From CAIQQQ01 sp037445025 (GTDB taxonomy: Bacteria; Pseudomonadota; Alphaproteobacteria; Acetobacterales; Acetobacteraceae): a stretch of DNA of 64,000 nt. Below the pieces are notes generated by a model. The model did not search any database. It was given only the letters and a program-made list of their open reading frames with translations, and was not told where the DNA came from. The translations under genes were made by a program, and so were the position numbers. Within the stretch, counting starts at the first letter, position 1, and every line of letters starts with the position of its first letter. Positions 18,577 through 26,759 of the stretch are shown one piece after another. Location: the NCBI GenBank assembly GCA_037445025.1, contig JBBILI010000016.1, positions 1-64,000 of the forward strand, read 5' to 3'.

Positions 18577-19491
18577 ATGGAGCTCAATCAGATCAGATAC
18601 TTCGTGACGCTGGCCCAGGAGCTGCACTTCACCCGTGCGGCGGAGCGGTGCAACGTCACCCAGCCCTCGCTCACCAAGGCGATCCAGAAGCTCGAGGAGG
18701 AGCTCGGCGGCGTGCTCTTCGTGCGCGACCGCGCCCGCACCCAGCTCACCGAACTCGGCCGCGCCATGGTCCCCTCCCTCAGCCGCGCGCTCGACGCCGC
18801 CATCGAGGCCCGCCAGCAGGCCGATGCCTTCCGCCGCCGCGCGACCTCGCCGCTGCGGGTCGGGCTCGAACTGTCCATCCCCGCCTCCGTGCTCACCCCG
18901 GTGCTGGGCGAACTGCAGCGCCATTGCACCGATCTCGAGCTCTCCGTTTCCCAGACCACCCACCGCGACATCAGCGAACGGATGCTCTCCGGCGAACTCG
19001 ATGTCGGCCTGCTGCTCGACAGCGAGGACCTCACCGAGCGGCTGCATCGCTGGCCGCTGTTCAGCGAAGGCTTCGTCGTGCTCTACCCGCCGGACCACCG
19101 CCAGCAGAACGCCCAGACCGTCATGATCGAAAGCCTGGCACAGGAGGCGCTGCTGCTGCTCGAAAACGCGGAATGCCCGATCCGCCAGCTGGTCTGCGCC
19201 ACCCTGGCGCAACACGGCGTCAAGCCGCGCCGCCAGATCTACCTCAGCAGCCAGGAGCAGATCCTGGACATGGTTGCCGCATCGATCGGTGTTGCCGTGG
19301 CCGGCGAACGGATGGCATCCTCCTCCCATGTCTCTCACCTGCCGATCATGCTGAGCACGGCCTCCCGTCGCATCCTGCTGGCCACCGCCGCCGGCCGTGC
19401 CCTGGGGCCCACGCCCGGCCTGTTCGTGAAGCTGATGCGCGCACGCTCCTGGACCCTGTCCGACCCGCTCGGCCGTCGCTGCGCGGCATGA
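18577..19491 (+). CDS. LysR-family transcriptional regulator
   Basis: This 304-residue LysR regulator has a winged helix-turn-helix at residues 1-60 (MELNQIRYFVTLAQELHF, RAAERCNVTQPSLTKAIQKL) and a substrate-binding-like effector domain from about 90 to 290. The stop overlaps the start of a peroxiredoxin gene by four bases (ATGA), so the two are translationally coupled. This pairing suggests a redox-responsive regulator that co-expresses a peroxide-detoxifying enzyme, but the OxyR disulfide spacing is not evident, so it should not be named oxyR. The ATG at 18577 is the standard LysR start; the frame extends upstream without similarity. Confidence 0.88.
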   Translation: MELNQIRYFVTLAQELHFTRAAERCNVTQPSLTKAIQKLEEELGGVLFVRDRARTQLTELGRAMVPSLSRALDAAIEARQQADAFRRRATSPLRVGLELSIPASVLTPVLGELQRHCTDLELSVSQTTHRDISERMLSGELDVGLLLDSEDLTERLHRWPLFSEGFVVLYPPDHRQQNAQTVMIESLAQEALLLLENAECPIRQLVCATLAQHGVKPRRQIYLSSQEQILDMVAASIGVAVAGERMASSSHVSHLPIMLSTASRRILLATAAGRALGPTPGLFVKLMRARSWTLSDPLGRRCAA

Positions 19492-20156
19492 CAGCCGACC
19501 CCAACGCGCCTGATCTCGGCGCGCGCCTCGCCGCCATGCTGGAGCTGCGCCCGCCGGAATATCGCGCCCTGCTGGCCGAAATCGCCTTGCACCTCGCAGC
19601 GACCGCCGTGTCGCAAAGCCTGCAGCCCGGCCAGCCGATGCCCGATTTCGTGCTGCCCAACGCCGAAGGCCGACTGATCGCGTCCGCAGAGCTGGCCGCC
19701 GACGGACCGCTGGTGGTGTATTTCACCCGCGGCGGCTGGTGCCCGTTCTGCGCCACCACCCTCACAGCGCTGAACGACGTTGTCGACGATCTCGCAGCCG
19801 CGGGCGTGCGGCTGGTGGCGCTCAGCCCTGACGCCGCAGGCCACAGCCTGGAGACCTCACAGCGCCTCGGCCTGCGTTTCGAGCTGCTGAGCGACATCGA
19901 TTGCGCCGTGGCGCTGCGCTTCGGCGTGGTCTACCGCATCCCCAAGGCCTATCGCGACATCCTCTTGTCCTATGACATCGATCTCGCAGCCCGGCACGGC
20001 GACGGGCCGGGGCTGCTGCCGATGCCGGCCACGTTCATCGCCGATGCCGGTGGCGTGCTGCGGTTTGCCCATGTGAGCGGGGATGTGACCGCGCGGATGG
20101 AGCCGGTGGAGTTGGCGCGGATTGTGAAAAGTAATACCAACGGCCTTGATCGATGA
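19488..20156 (+). CDS. AhpC/TSA-type peroxiredoxin
   Basis: This 222-residue thioredoxin-fold peroxiredoxin-like protein begins with an alpha-helical extension (about 1-45), then the redoxin domain with GQPMPDFVLPNAEGRLI and the active site FTRGGWCPFCATTL (Cys85, Cys88). The CxxC is in the position of a peroxidatic cysteine with a nearby resolving partner, as in the AhpC/TSA proteins reduced intramolecularly. Downstream come VRLVALSPD and LPMPATFIADAGGVLRFAHV. It probably reduces peroxides in the cytoplasm. The start overlaps the LysR stop. The final six or seven residues (NTNGLDR) and the stop codon are supplied by a MITE inserted at 20135, so the native C-terminus has been replaced. Confidence 0.85.
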   Translation: MTADPNAPDLGARLAAMLELRPPEYRALLAEIALHLAATAVSQSLQPGQPMPDFVLPNAEGRLIASAELAADGPLVVYFTRGGWCPFCATTLTALNDVVDDLAAAGVRLVALSPDAAGHSLETSQRLGLRFELLSDIDCAVALRFGVVYRIPKAYRDILLSYDIDLAARHGDGPGLLPMPATFIADAGGVLRFAHVSGDVTARMEPVELARIVKSNTNGLDR

Positions 20157-20259
20157 CTCTTCCATCGAGCAAGGCCGTTGGTATCGCGCGCCGGGTTGGC
20201 CGGCGGCGGCGCGCCAAACCAAGACTCATACCAACGGTCATTCTTCATGACTGTTAATA
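20135..20259. mobile_element. MITE copy A (about 125 bp, three hairpins)
   Basis: This is a non-coding element near-identical to the copy at 27849-27972. It consists of a left hairpin (TACCAACGGCCTTGATCG to its complement ending CCGTTGGTA), a GC-rich middle hairpin (GCGCGCCGG ... CGGCGCGC) and a right hairpin (TACCAACGGTCAT ... ATGACTGTTAATA). The right terminal arm has decayed compared with copy B (CTGTTAATA versus CCGTTGGTA). The flanks read TAA on the left and TGA on the right, an imperfect target duplication. It begins inside the peroxiredoxin gene and provides its stop codon. Confidence 0.8.
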
Positions 20260-20269
20260 TGAGCAAGCG

Positions 20270-20304
20270 CTTCTTTTCTGAAGAAAAGAAGCAAAAGACT
20301 TTTG
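20270..20304. repeat. T-rich hairpin repeat, single type II copy
   Basis: The core is CTTCTTTTCTGAAGAAAAGAAG followed by CAAAAGACTTTTG. The same 35-nt unit recurs at 21516, 25192, 37869, 42005, 52404 and 57537, with a degenerate copy at 45819. This copy is next to MITE A, between the convergent peroxiredoxin and patatin genes, about 50 bp from the patatin stop. It is probably a transcription terminator. Confidence 0.8.
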
Positions 20305-20353
20305 TCCGTTTGGGGGGGCTGCAGACACGTGCCTGACGACTGCGGGGTGCTTT

Positions 20354-21454
20354 TTAGGCGTCGTGCAGGATCAATCCTTCCATGGGGTCTGCGGGCTGCT
20401 CCCACGGCGCGCGCGCCAGCGTGGCCTGCGTGTGGCTGTAGCCGGCCTGCCAGCGCTCGCGAATGCCGCCCGGCGTGAAATCCACGTCCTTGAGATGGTT
20501 CTCACCCATCAGCATCGGCGCCAACAGGCGAACGACATGCATCTGCGTCACACACCCATAGGCCGACAGCGCCCGTAGCTCCGGCAGCGCGCGCTCAGCC
20601 TCCGGCAGGCGGGCGGTCAGTTCGTGAATGATATGGCGCAGACGATGCAGCTGGCGCTGGCGCGCGATGTGCGTCCTGGCCCGGCTGGCATACTGCACGT
20701 CCTTCAGCCGATGCATCACCGCATCCAGCGTGTCCGGCTCCGGCCCATCAGGGTTCCACAGATGCACCGCGAACACCAGGCAGCTGATCCGCGGATTGTC
20801 GTCGAACACCACCTCCACCGGCGTGTTGGACAGGATGCCGCCATCCCAATACAGCGCGCCGTCGATCCGCACCGGCGGAAACGCCGGCGGCAAAGCTCCC
20901 GACGCCATGATGTGCTCGATGCCCAGAGCCCCGTCGCGGCTGTCGAAATACCGCATCTCGGCCGTGCGCACACTGGCCGCCCCCACCGTCAGCCGGGTCG
21001 GGCCGTGGTTTATCAGATCGACATCGATCAGATCCGCAAGCGTGCGGCGCATCGGGTCGGTGGAGTAATAGCCGGCGCGTTCGGCGCCAACATGCCAGCT
21101 CGATGCCATCATGGCGAGCGGGTTGGGCCGGAAGAAGCCGCTGAGTCCGCCGAACATCGAGGCCATCGCCGCCAGCTGCTGTCCGCCGAACGGAAGCTGG
21201 CCGGCGGCGGACATCCAGGGGTCCGACTGCATCCGGTCCCAGAAGCCGCGCAGCCGTTCGAGCCGACGCTCCGGCGGATTGCCGGCGATGATACCGGCAT
21301 TGATCGCGCCGATCGAGGTGCCGATGACCCAATCCGGCTGAATGCCGGCCTCATGCAGCGCCTCATAGACGCCGGCCTGATAGGCCCCCAGCGCGCCGCC
21401 GCCCTGAAAGACAAGAACGACAGGAAGCCGGGCGTTTGTCTGTTGCGTGGCCAT
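20354..21454 (-). CDS. Patatin-like phospholipase
   Basis: This 366-residue patatin-fold lipid acyl hydrolase has the oxyanion glycine loop LVFQGGGALGAYQAGVYE, the nucleophile elbow GTSIGAINAG and the catalytic aspartate in YWDGGILSNTPVEVV. These make up the Ser-Asp dyad. Length and motif order match bacterial RssA/patatin proteins acting on phospholipids or other acyl esters at the membrane. A short C-terminal region after the fold (from about residue 250) is helical and includes a DUF3734-like segment. No signal peptide is present. It stands alone, with hairpin repeats on both sides. Confidence 0.9.
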   Translation of the reverse strand: MATQQTNARLPVVLVFQGGGALGAYQAGVYEALHEAGIQPDWVIGTSIGAINAGIIAGNPPERRLERLRGFWDRMQSDPWMSAAGQLPFGGQQLAAMASMFGGLSGFFRPNPLAMMASSWHVGAERAGYYSTDPMRRTLADLIDVDLINHGPTRLTVGAASVRTAEMRYFDSRDGALGIEHIMASGALPPAFPPVRIDGALYWDGGILSNTPVEVVFDDNPRISCLVFAVHLWNPDGPEPDTLDAVMHRLKDVQYASRARTHIARQRQLHRLRHIIHELTARLPEAERALPELRALSAYGCVTQMHVVRLLAPMLMGENHLKDVDFTPGGIRERWQAGYSHTQATLARAPWEQPADPMEGLILHDA

Positions 21455-21515
21455 GATGCTCGTTCGCCTCCTGGTTCATGCCAAGCCAATCCGGCAAGGC
21501 CGACATCCAACGAAT

Positions 21516-21549
21516 AAAAGTCTTTTGCTTCTTTTCTTCAGAAAAGAAG
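21516..21549. repeat. T-rich hairpin repeat, single type II copy
   Basis: AAAAGTCTTTTGC is followed by CTTCTTTTCTTCAGAAAAGAAG. It sits 10 bp past the stop of the leftward MFS gene and upstream of the leftward patatin gene, and in the MFS direction it reads hairpin first, then CAAAAGACTTTT. It is likely the MFS terminator. Confidence 0.8.
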
Positions 21550-21559
21550 CCCTTGCTTC

Positions 21560-22693
21560 CTACGACTCACGGGGCACCCGCAGCCCCCCCACCAAACCGC
21601 ACGCACACCCCAGCGCCATCCCCACGCCCAGCACCACCGCAGTCCACCCCCCCAGCTCGAACGCCTGCCCCAGCACAAGGCTGCCGGCCAGTCCGCCGCC
21701 GAAATAGCTGGCGAGATACATGCCGCTGGCGGCCCCCCGGTCCATGGTGGCCGCCCGCCCGACAAACCCGGTGGCGATCGCCTGGGCCAGGAACGTGCCC
21801 ACCGCCACCAGCACCATGCCGCACAGCACCAGGTCGAGCTGGTCGGTCAGCAGCAGCGGCAGTCCGGCCAGGGCGATGGCCAGCGCCAACCAGGCGGCCG
21901 GCCGTGTGCCGAGGCGGCGCACCGCATGGCCGGCCAGCGGCGTGGTGAAGATCGAGGGCAGAAACACGAAATACACAAATCCCACCTGCATCATCCCCAG
22001 CGACAGCGGCGCGCGGGTGAGCACGAAATTGACGAAGGTGAAGATGCCGATGAAAGAGAACAGGATGCAGAACCCCAGCCCGAAATCGGCCACCAGCAGC
22101 TTGTTGCGCAGATGCACGCGCCAGCTGCCGGCCCTGCGGCCGGCGGCTGCCATCGGCGGCACCGTCCGCGCCATCGCCAGCGCGGCCAGGGCGGCGCCGG
22201 CCAGGTTGAGTCCGGCGAACACCAGGAACATGGTGTGCAGGCCAAGATGGTCGGCCACCGCGGCGGCGATCAGCCGGCCGAACAGGTTGCTCGCGACATT
22301 GCCGGTGATGTAGGCGGCAAACAGGCTGGCGGTGCGCCCGCCACCTTGCTGCTCACCGAGCCAGGCCAGCGTCAGCGTGAAGGCGGCCGACATGCACAGG
22401 CCCTGCACCACCCGCAGGATCGTGAACACCGGCAGCGCGGGCAGCAGCCCCAGAAGTGCTGTCGGTATCGCCAGCAGCACCAGGCTTGCGACGATACCGG
22501 CGCGGCGTTCGATCCGGTGGCTGATCAGTGCCATGCCGAACCCGCCCACGGCCATGCCGAGCGTGCTGGCATTGACGGAAGCCGCCACCGCGGCGGGCGA
22601 CACGCCGTAGGCGTCGCGCAGCATGGGCAGGATCGCCTGGGCGGCAAACAGATCGACCACGGTCAGAAACGCCAGCAAGGCGACCTTGAGCAT
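21560..22693 (-). CDS. MFS transporter (YnfM-like exporter type)
   Basis: This 377-residue major facilitator superfamily protein has about twelve hydrophobic helices. The start at 22693 (MLKVALLAFLTVVDLFAAQ) is preceded by GGATGCCTCCGT on the coding strand. Early MFS features include the helix-2/3 loop region MALISHRIERRAG and an intracellular loop LGEQQGGGRTASLFAAYI. The overall pattern resembles drug/arabinose-efflux-type carriers such as YnfM. Substrate is unknown. The cupin gene upstream on the same strand ends about 50 bp away (22742), so the two may form a unit. Confidence 0.82.
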   Translation of the reverse strand: MLKVALLAFLTVVDLFAAQAILPMLRDAYGVSPAAVAASVNASTLGMAVGGFGMALISHRIERRAGIVASLVLLAIPTALLGLLPALPVFTILRVVQGLCMSAAFTLTLAWLGEQQGGGRTASLFAAYITGNVASNLFGRLIAAAVADHLGLHTMFLVFAGLNLAGAALAALAMARTVPPMAAAGRRAGSWRVHLRNKLLVADFGLGFCILFSFIGIFTFVNFVLTRAPLSLGMMQVGFVYFVFLPSIFTTPLAGHAVRRLGTRPAAWLALAIALAGLPLLLTDQLDLVLCGMVLVAVGTFLAQAIATGFVGRAATMDRGAASGMYLASYFGGGLAGSLVLGQAFELGGWTAVVLGVGMALGCACGLVGGLRVPRES

Positions 22694-22741
22694 ACGGAGG
22701 CATCCTTGTCCGGCGTCACTGACCGCAGTCGGCGGCACGGT

Positions 22742-23242
22742 TCACATCATGTGGCTGTCATGTCCCGGTGAGGACGAGAACAGGTCGGCCGAATAAAGCA
22801 CCACCGTCTCGGTGCCGAGATTCTTCCACCAATGTGAGGTGGTGTGTGTCTCGGCGGTGCTTTCGCCGGCCTTGTGGAGGATCGGCACGGCGCAGGTGCT
22901 GGAATACTCGACGATCTCGCCGGAGATGATGGTGATCAGCGCAGGGCGATCCATATGGCTGTGCCAGGGCACGACGCCGCCGGGCTGGATGACCAGCTTG
23001 CGCAGGCGGAACAGACGCCCCTTGATGCCGACAGGCTCCTTGGCCAGATCGGCCGACACCACCACGGTGTCGGTCACGCCGACCGCGGCGGCGTTGCTTT
23101 TCGGCTGACCTTTGCCGGCGGCCACGACCTTGTCGGCCGGACAGCTGCCGGCGAAGGCCGGTGCCACGGCGAAGCCGAGCGTCGCGATGAGCGCGAGATG
23201 TGCTGCGATGCGAACGCCTTGCTTGAGAGTGCGATGTGTCAT
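22742..23242 (-). CDS. Exported cupin-domain protein
   Basis: This 166-residue protein has a Sec signal peptide (VRIAAHLALIATLGFAVAP, cleavage near AFA) and one cupin barrel. The first cupin motif is visible as GGVVPWHSHMDRPALITIISG with two histidines for metal binding, and the second as AETHTTSHWWKNLGTETV. The mature protein lies in the periplasm. Secreted single-domain cupins of this type are often annotated only as cupin proteins, and no enzymatic role can be assigned. GGAG nine bases before the ATG at 23242 favours it over the ATG five codons upstream. A half copy of the MITE lies further upstream. Confidence 0.8.
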   Translation of the reverse strand: MTHRTLKQGVRIAAHLALIATLGFAVAPAFAGSCPADKVVAAGKGQPKSNAAAVGVTDTVVVSADLAKEPVGIKGRLFRLRKLVIQPGGVVPWHSHMDRPALITIISGEIVEYSSTCAVPILHKAGESTAETHTTSHWWKNLGTETVVLYSADLFSSSPGHDSHMM

Positions 23243-23486
23243 GCTGAGATGCTCCATATTGTTATTGTACGGCAGCGTGTTCGCGGCATCGAACGTCCGG
23301 ATCCATCCGAAACATATAACGGTTGTATTGGGACCGGGCTGTTCTCGCTCCCGCAAGGTGCGGCAAAGCGGCCGGTCTGGGAAATGGCGTGGGCGCATGA
23401 TTTGGATGGCCGGCGTGCATCGTCCGCCATGGCGGCGGTTTGCAGCCATATCCGGACTCAACCACGCGCCGGCGCGCCGGACAGGC

Positions 23487-23521
23487 GTCACCAACGGTCA
23501 TTCCGCATGACCGTTGGTGAC
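23487..23521. repeat. Half copy of the MITE (right hairpin only)
   Basis: A perfect 15-bp inverted repeat, GTCACCAACGGTCAT with its complement around TCCGC, corresponds to the right-hand hairpin of the MITE at 27849-27972. The preceding GGCGCGCCGG (23470-23480) may be a relic of the middle hairpin. The left hairpin is missing. It lies 20 bp past the stop of the leftward binding-protein gene at 23541 and could serve as its terminator. Confidence 0.65.
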
Positions 23522-23540
23522 AGACCTGCGATGCCGGCTG

Positions 23541-25118
23541 TCAGACCCGGCGTACCCCGGTGAACTGGATCAGCCCCATCTGCATGCCGGTGAGGTCCGC
23601 CTTGTAGGCGGTCGGCTGGTCGTAGGAGCCGAGTGGAAGATAGGGCACATCCTCCATGGCCTGCACCTGCATCTGCCGCGCCAGCGCCTGCTGCGTCGCC
23701 TTGTCCTCGCTGGCCAGCCACTGGTCGCGCAGCGCCTCCAGCTTGGGCAGCGTCGGCCAGCCATTGTAGGCGTTGGCCCCGTTGCCGCGCATGAGCTGGT
23801 GCGTGCCGGGGGTGGACACGTCGATGCCGCCGGTGAACGCCGCGAACATGTTCCAGCCGCCCTTGTCCAGCGGCTGGCGGCTCACCGAACGCTGCACCAC
23901 GGTGCCCCAGTCGGTTGCCACCACATCGACATTCATGCCGATCTTGCGCAGCATGTCGATGCCGACAAAGGCGATCGCGTTGATGCGCGGCACGTCGGTC
24001 GGTGCCAGGAACACGACGCGCTCGCCCTGGTAGCCGGCCACCACCAGCTCGCGCTTCAGATCGTCGATGCGGTGCCGGCCGCTCAGCGCCTCCATCCCGG
24101 CATCGCTGGCCAGTTCGGAGCCGGCGGTGAACAGCCCGGTCTGGGTGTTGACCGGCGCGTTGCCGCCCACCACCGCATCCATGTAGTCGACCTGGTTGAC
24201 CGCCTTCAGCGTCACGCGGCGGATCGCCGGGTTGTCGAACGGTGGATAGAGGAAGTTGAAGCGCAGAAAGCCGATCAGCCCGCGCGTCTCCGCCACCTCG
24301 ACCTTGATTGCCTTGTCCGCGCGCAGCGAGGGCACCAGGTCCATCAGCGGCTGTTCCACCCAGTCCACCTCGCCGCGGCGCAGGGCGGCCACCTGGGTGG
24401 CCGGGTCTGGCGTGGTGAGCCATTCCACACGCTCGAAATGCGCCAGCCGCGGCCCCGCGCAGAAGCTGGCTGTGCCGGATCGCGGCACATAGCCTGCAAA
24501 ACGGGCATAGACGTTGCGCGCGCCGGCCACCCGCTCGCCAGCGACATAGCGAAACGGTCCGCTGCCGACCATCTCGATGATGCGGGTCGAGGCGGGCGTG
24601 ACGGCCAGCCGCTCGGGCATGATCACCGCCATGGTGTTGGTGGGGTGGCCCAGCGCATCCGGCAGCAGATGGAAGGGGCGCTTGAGCCGGAACCGGATGA
24701 CGCTGTCGGTGGGTGCCGAGATCTCATCGGTGGCGGCGGCCAGCGCCTGGCCGAACGCGTCGTTGACCCACCAGCGCTTAATGCTGGCCACCGCGTCGCG
24801 CGCCAGCACCTTGGTGCCGTCATGGAACATCAGCCCGTCGCGCAGGGTCAGTGTCCAGGTGAGGTTGTCCGGTTCCTTGGTGTAGCCTGCCAGCATCTGT
24901 GGCTGCGGCACGCCGGCGGCGTCGGGGGCGAACAGCGTGTCGAACACCATCATGGCGTGATTGCGGGTGACGAAGGCGCTGACTGCGGGATCGAGCAGCG
25001 CCAGATCGGCGTAGGGGATGAATTTCAACGTGGAGGCGGCCTGCGCGCGCACCACGGCGGGCCGCGCCATGGTGGCGGCACCGGCCAATCCGGCTTTGAG
25101 CAGACGACGACGTTGCAT
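23541..25118 (-). CDS. Peptide-type ABC transporter periplasmic binding protein (SBP family 5), paralogue
   Basis: This 525-residue family 5 solute-binding protein has the signal MQRRRLLKAGLAGAATMARP (twin-arginine-like RRRLLKA) and a mature start near AAST. Shared landmarks with the protein at 15429-17030 include LALLDPAVSAFVTRNHAMMV, TLTLRDGLMFHDGTKVLARD, MVGSGPFRYVAGERVAGARN and a conserved ARFAGYVPR segment, so the two are paralogues. CCGGAGGAAGCC precedes the ATG at 25118. No permease or ATPase gene is adjacent. The ligand is unknown; the close class III aminotransferase upstream on the same strand would fit amino-acid or peptide scavenging. Confidence 0.87.
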   Translation of the reverse strand: MQRRRLLKAGLAGAATMARPAVVRAQAASTLKFIPYADLALLDPAVSAFVTRNHAMMVFDTLFAPDAAGVPQPQMLAGYTKEPDNLTWTLTLRDGLMFHDGTKVLARDAVASIKRWWVNDAFGQALAAATDEISAPTDSVIRFRLKRPFHLLPDALGHPTNTMAVIMPERLAVTPASTRIIEMVGSGPFRYVAGERVAGARNVYARFAGYVPRSGTASFCAGPRLAHFERVEWLTTPDPATQVAALRRGEVDWVEQPLMDLVPSLRADKAIKVEVAETRGLIGFLRFNFLYPPFDNPAIRRVTLKAVNQVDYMDAVVGGNAPVNTQTGLFTAGSELASDAGMEALSGRHRIDDLKRELVVAGYQGERVVFLAPTDVPRINAIAFVGIDMLRKIGMNVDVVATDWGTVVQRSVSRQPLDKGGWNMFAAFTGGIDVSTPGTHQLMRGNGANAYNGWPTLPKLEALRDQWLASEDKATQQALARQMQVQAMEDVPYLPLGSYDQPTAYKADLTGMQMGLIQFTGVRRV

Positions 25119-25191
25119 GGCTTCCTCCGGCAGATGAGACGCGCTGTGGCCTAGCAAGCCGTGTGCCCCTTTGTGCGTGCAAAAGAAGGAA

Positions 25192-25305
25192 CTTCTTTTC
25201 TGAAGAAAAGAAGCAAAAGACTTTCAATCGTTTGAGAAAACCGCTCTCCCGAGGAGGGCGTCAGCCGGTCAAAAGTTTTTTGGTTCTTTTTTTCAAAAAA
25301 GAACC
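25192..25305. repeat. Paired T-rich hairpin element (types II and I)
   Basis: Type II hairpin plus tail at 25192-25225 (CTTCTTTTCTGAAGAAAAGAAG then CAAAAGACTTTC), spacer with TCGTTTGAG and a CTCTCCCGAGGAGGG hairpin, and type I at 25271-25305 (AAAAGTTTTTTGGTTC, then TTTTTTTCAAAAAAGAACC). It starts 5 bp past the stop of the leftward aminotransferase, so that gene reads into type I first and then type II, the same order as in the three other pairs. Confidence 0.8.
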
Positions 25306-25310
25306 TCTTC

Positions 25311-26621
25311 CTACTCTGCCATCTCGTCCAAGCTCTCCCCCAAAGCCTCCCCTAAAATCGCAATGGCCCGATCGATCTCCTCCCGCGACACTGTCAGCGG
25401 CGGTGCGATCCGCCAGACCGAGCCACGCTCCGGGCGCCGCCTGATGTTCATGCTGAGCCCTTTCTCGAAGCATTTCTGCGTCGTGAGCGCGCCCAGCCGG
25501 TGTGCCGGCGCGCGCGATATCCGGTCCTGCACCAGTTCCACGCCCAGCAGCAGCCCAAGCCCGCGCACATCGCCGATCGCCTCATAGCGCTGCTGCAGCT
25601 GTTCCAGCCCGCTGCGCAGATAGGCGCCCATCACGTTGGCCCGTTCGACGAGCTGCTCGTCGGCGATCACCTTCAGCACAGCCAGGCCGACCTCCGCTGG
25701 CAGCGGGTCCGAGACATGGCTGGTGTAGAAGGTGAAGTGCCGCTCGTGCAGCACCTCCTCGATCGCGGCCGTGGTTGCCACCGCCGCCAGCGGCAGGCCG
25801 CCGCCCAGCGTCTTGGACATCGTCATGATATCCGGGACCACGCCGAAGTATTCGGAGCCCGTGCGGGTGCCGATGCGGCCGAAGGCGGTCTGCGCCTCGT
25901 CGAAGATCAGCAGCATGCCCCGCTCATCCGCGGCCTTGCGCAGCGCCTGCATGAAGGAACGCGGCGGCACCAGCACTCCGCCGGCGCTGATTACCGGCTC
26001 GATCAGGATGGCGGCGCCCTGCCCGGTGGACTGCATGTCGAACAGCTTTAGCGCGAGCTCCAGACCGGCAAGGGCGGATTCCTCGGGATCGAGGCCTTGC
26101 ATCAGCGGGCGGTACGCGTTCGGTTCCGGAATGACGAACACGCCGGGCGCCGGCACGCCGTAGCCCTTGCGGTCGCTGGCCATGGAGACGGAGCTGGCAC
26201 CGCCGGTGATGCCGTGCCACGAGCCGCCGAGCACCAGGATCTCGTAGCCGCCGGTGAACATCTTGGCCATGCGCAGCGCGACCTCGGTCGCCTCGGAGCC
26301 GGTGTTGATGAAGATCGTCCGCCGGAGGTCGCCGGGCAGCCAGTCCTGTGCCAGGGTCTGCGCCAGTTCGGCGACGACTTCGGGGATCATGCCGCTGAAG
26401 AAATGGAACGCCTTCTCGCCGGCCCGGTGCACGGCTTCGACGATGGCGGGATGGTTGTGGCCGATCGTGGCGCACATCTGGCCAGAGGTGAAGTCGAGGT
26501 AGTCCCGCCCTTCGCTGTCGCGCACGATGGTGCCTTTGGCGGAGCGGAACAGGTTGGGGAACACGTCGCCGCCATAGCGCACCAGGTATTCCCGGGCGGC
26601 GTCGCGGAGATCTGTGTCCAT
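25311..26621 (-). CDS. Class III PLP-dependent aminotransferase (dialkylglycine decarboxylase-like)
   Basis: This 436-residue fold type I class III aminotransferase has the substrate-entry segment YLDFTSGQMCATIGHNHPAI, phosphate-binding FINTGSEATEVALRMAK, GGSWHGITGGA, the PLP-pyridine aspartate in LLIFDEAQTAFGRIG and the Schiff-base lysine in MTMSKTLGGGLPLAAV. The pattern GSWHG with FDEAQT resembles 2,2-dialkylglycine decarboxylase and related aspartate-aminotransferase-family proteins. Substrate cannot be fixed from sequence. GAGAGGAACGATGCG precedes the ATG at 26621. The 3' end runs directly into a paired hairpin repeat. Confidence 0.85.
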   Translation of the reverse strand: MDTDLRDAAREYLVRYGGDVFPNLFRSAKGTIVRDSEGRDYLDFTSGQMCATIGHNHPAIVEAVHRAGEKAFHFFSGMIPEVVAELAQTLAQDWLPGDLRRTIFINTGSEATEVALRMAKMFTGGYEILVLGGSWHGITGGASSVSMASDRKGYGVPAPGVFVIPEPNAYRPLMQGLDPEESALAGLELALKLFDMQSTGQGAAILIEPVISAGGVLVPPRSFMQALRKAADERGMLLIFDEAQTAFGRIGTRTGSEYFGVVPDIMTMSKTLGGGLPLAAVATTAAIEEVLHERHFTFYTSHVSDPLPAEVGLAVLKVIADEQLVERANVMGAYLRSGLEQLQQRYEAIGDVRGLGLLLGVELVQDRISRAPAHRLGALTTQKCFEKGLSMNIRRRPERGSVWRIAPPLTVSREEIDRAIAILGEALGESLDEMAE

Positions 26622-26759
26622 CGCATCGTTCCTCTCGTCATGCGTGGCCTCGGCCGCATGCCGACGCCTGCGCCCCGTATGATCTGGCGCCGCATCATCT
26701 GACCGTGTTCGCCGGTGCGAGGGAAGGGGGCGCGCACGATCGCGCAACGCGGCGTGCGC

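Noticed and set aside
18577..19491. Naming the LysR gene oxyR because of the linked peroxiredoxin
   Set aside because: No OxyR-type cysteine pair spacing is evident; only the generic LysR call is supported.
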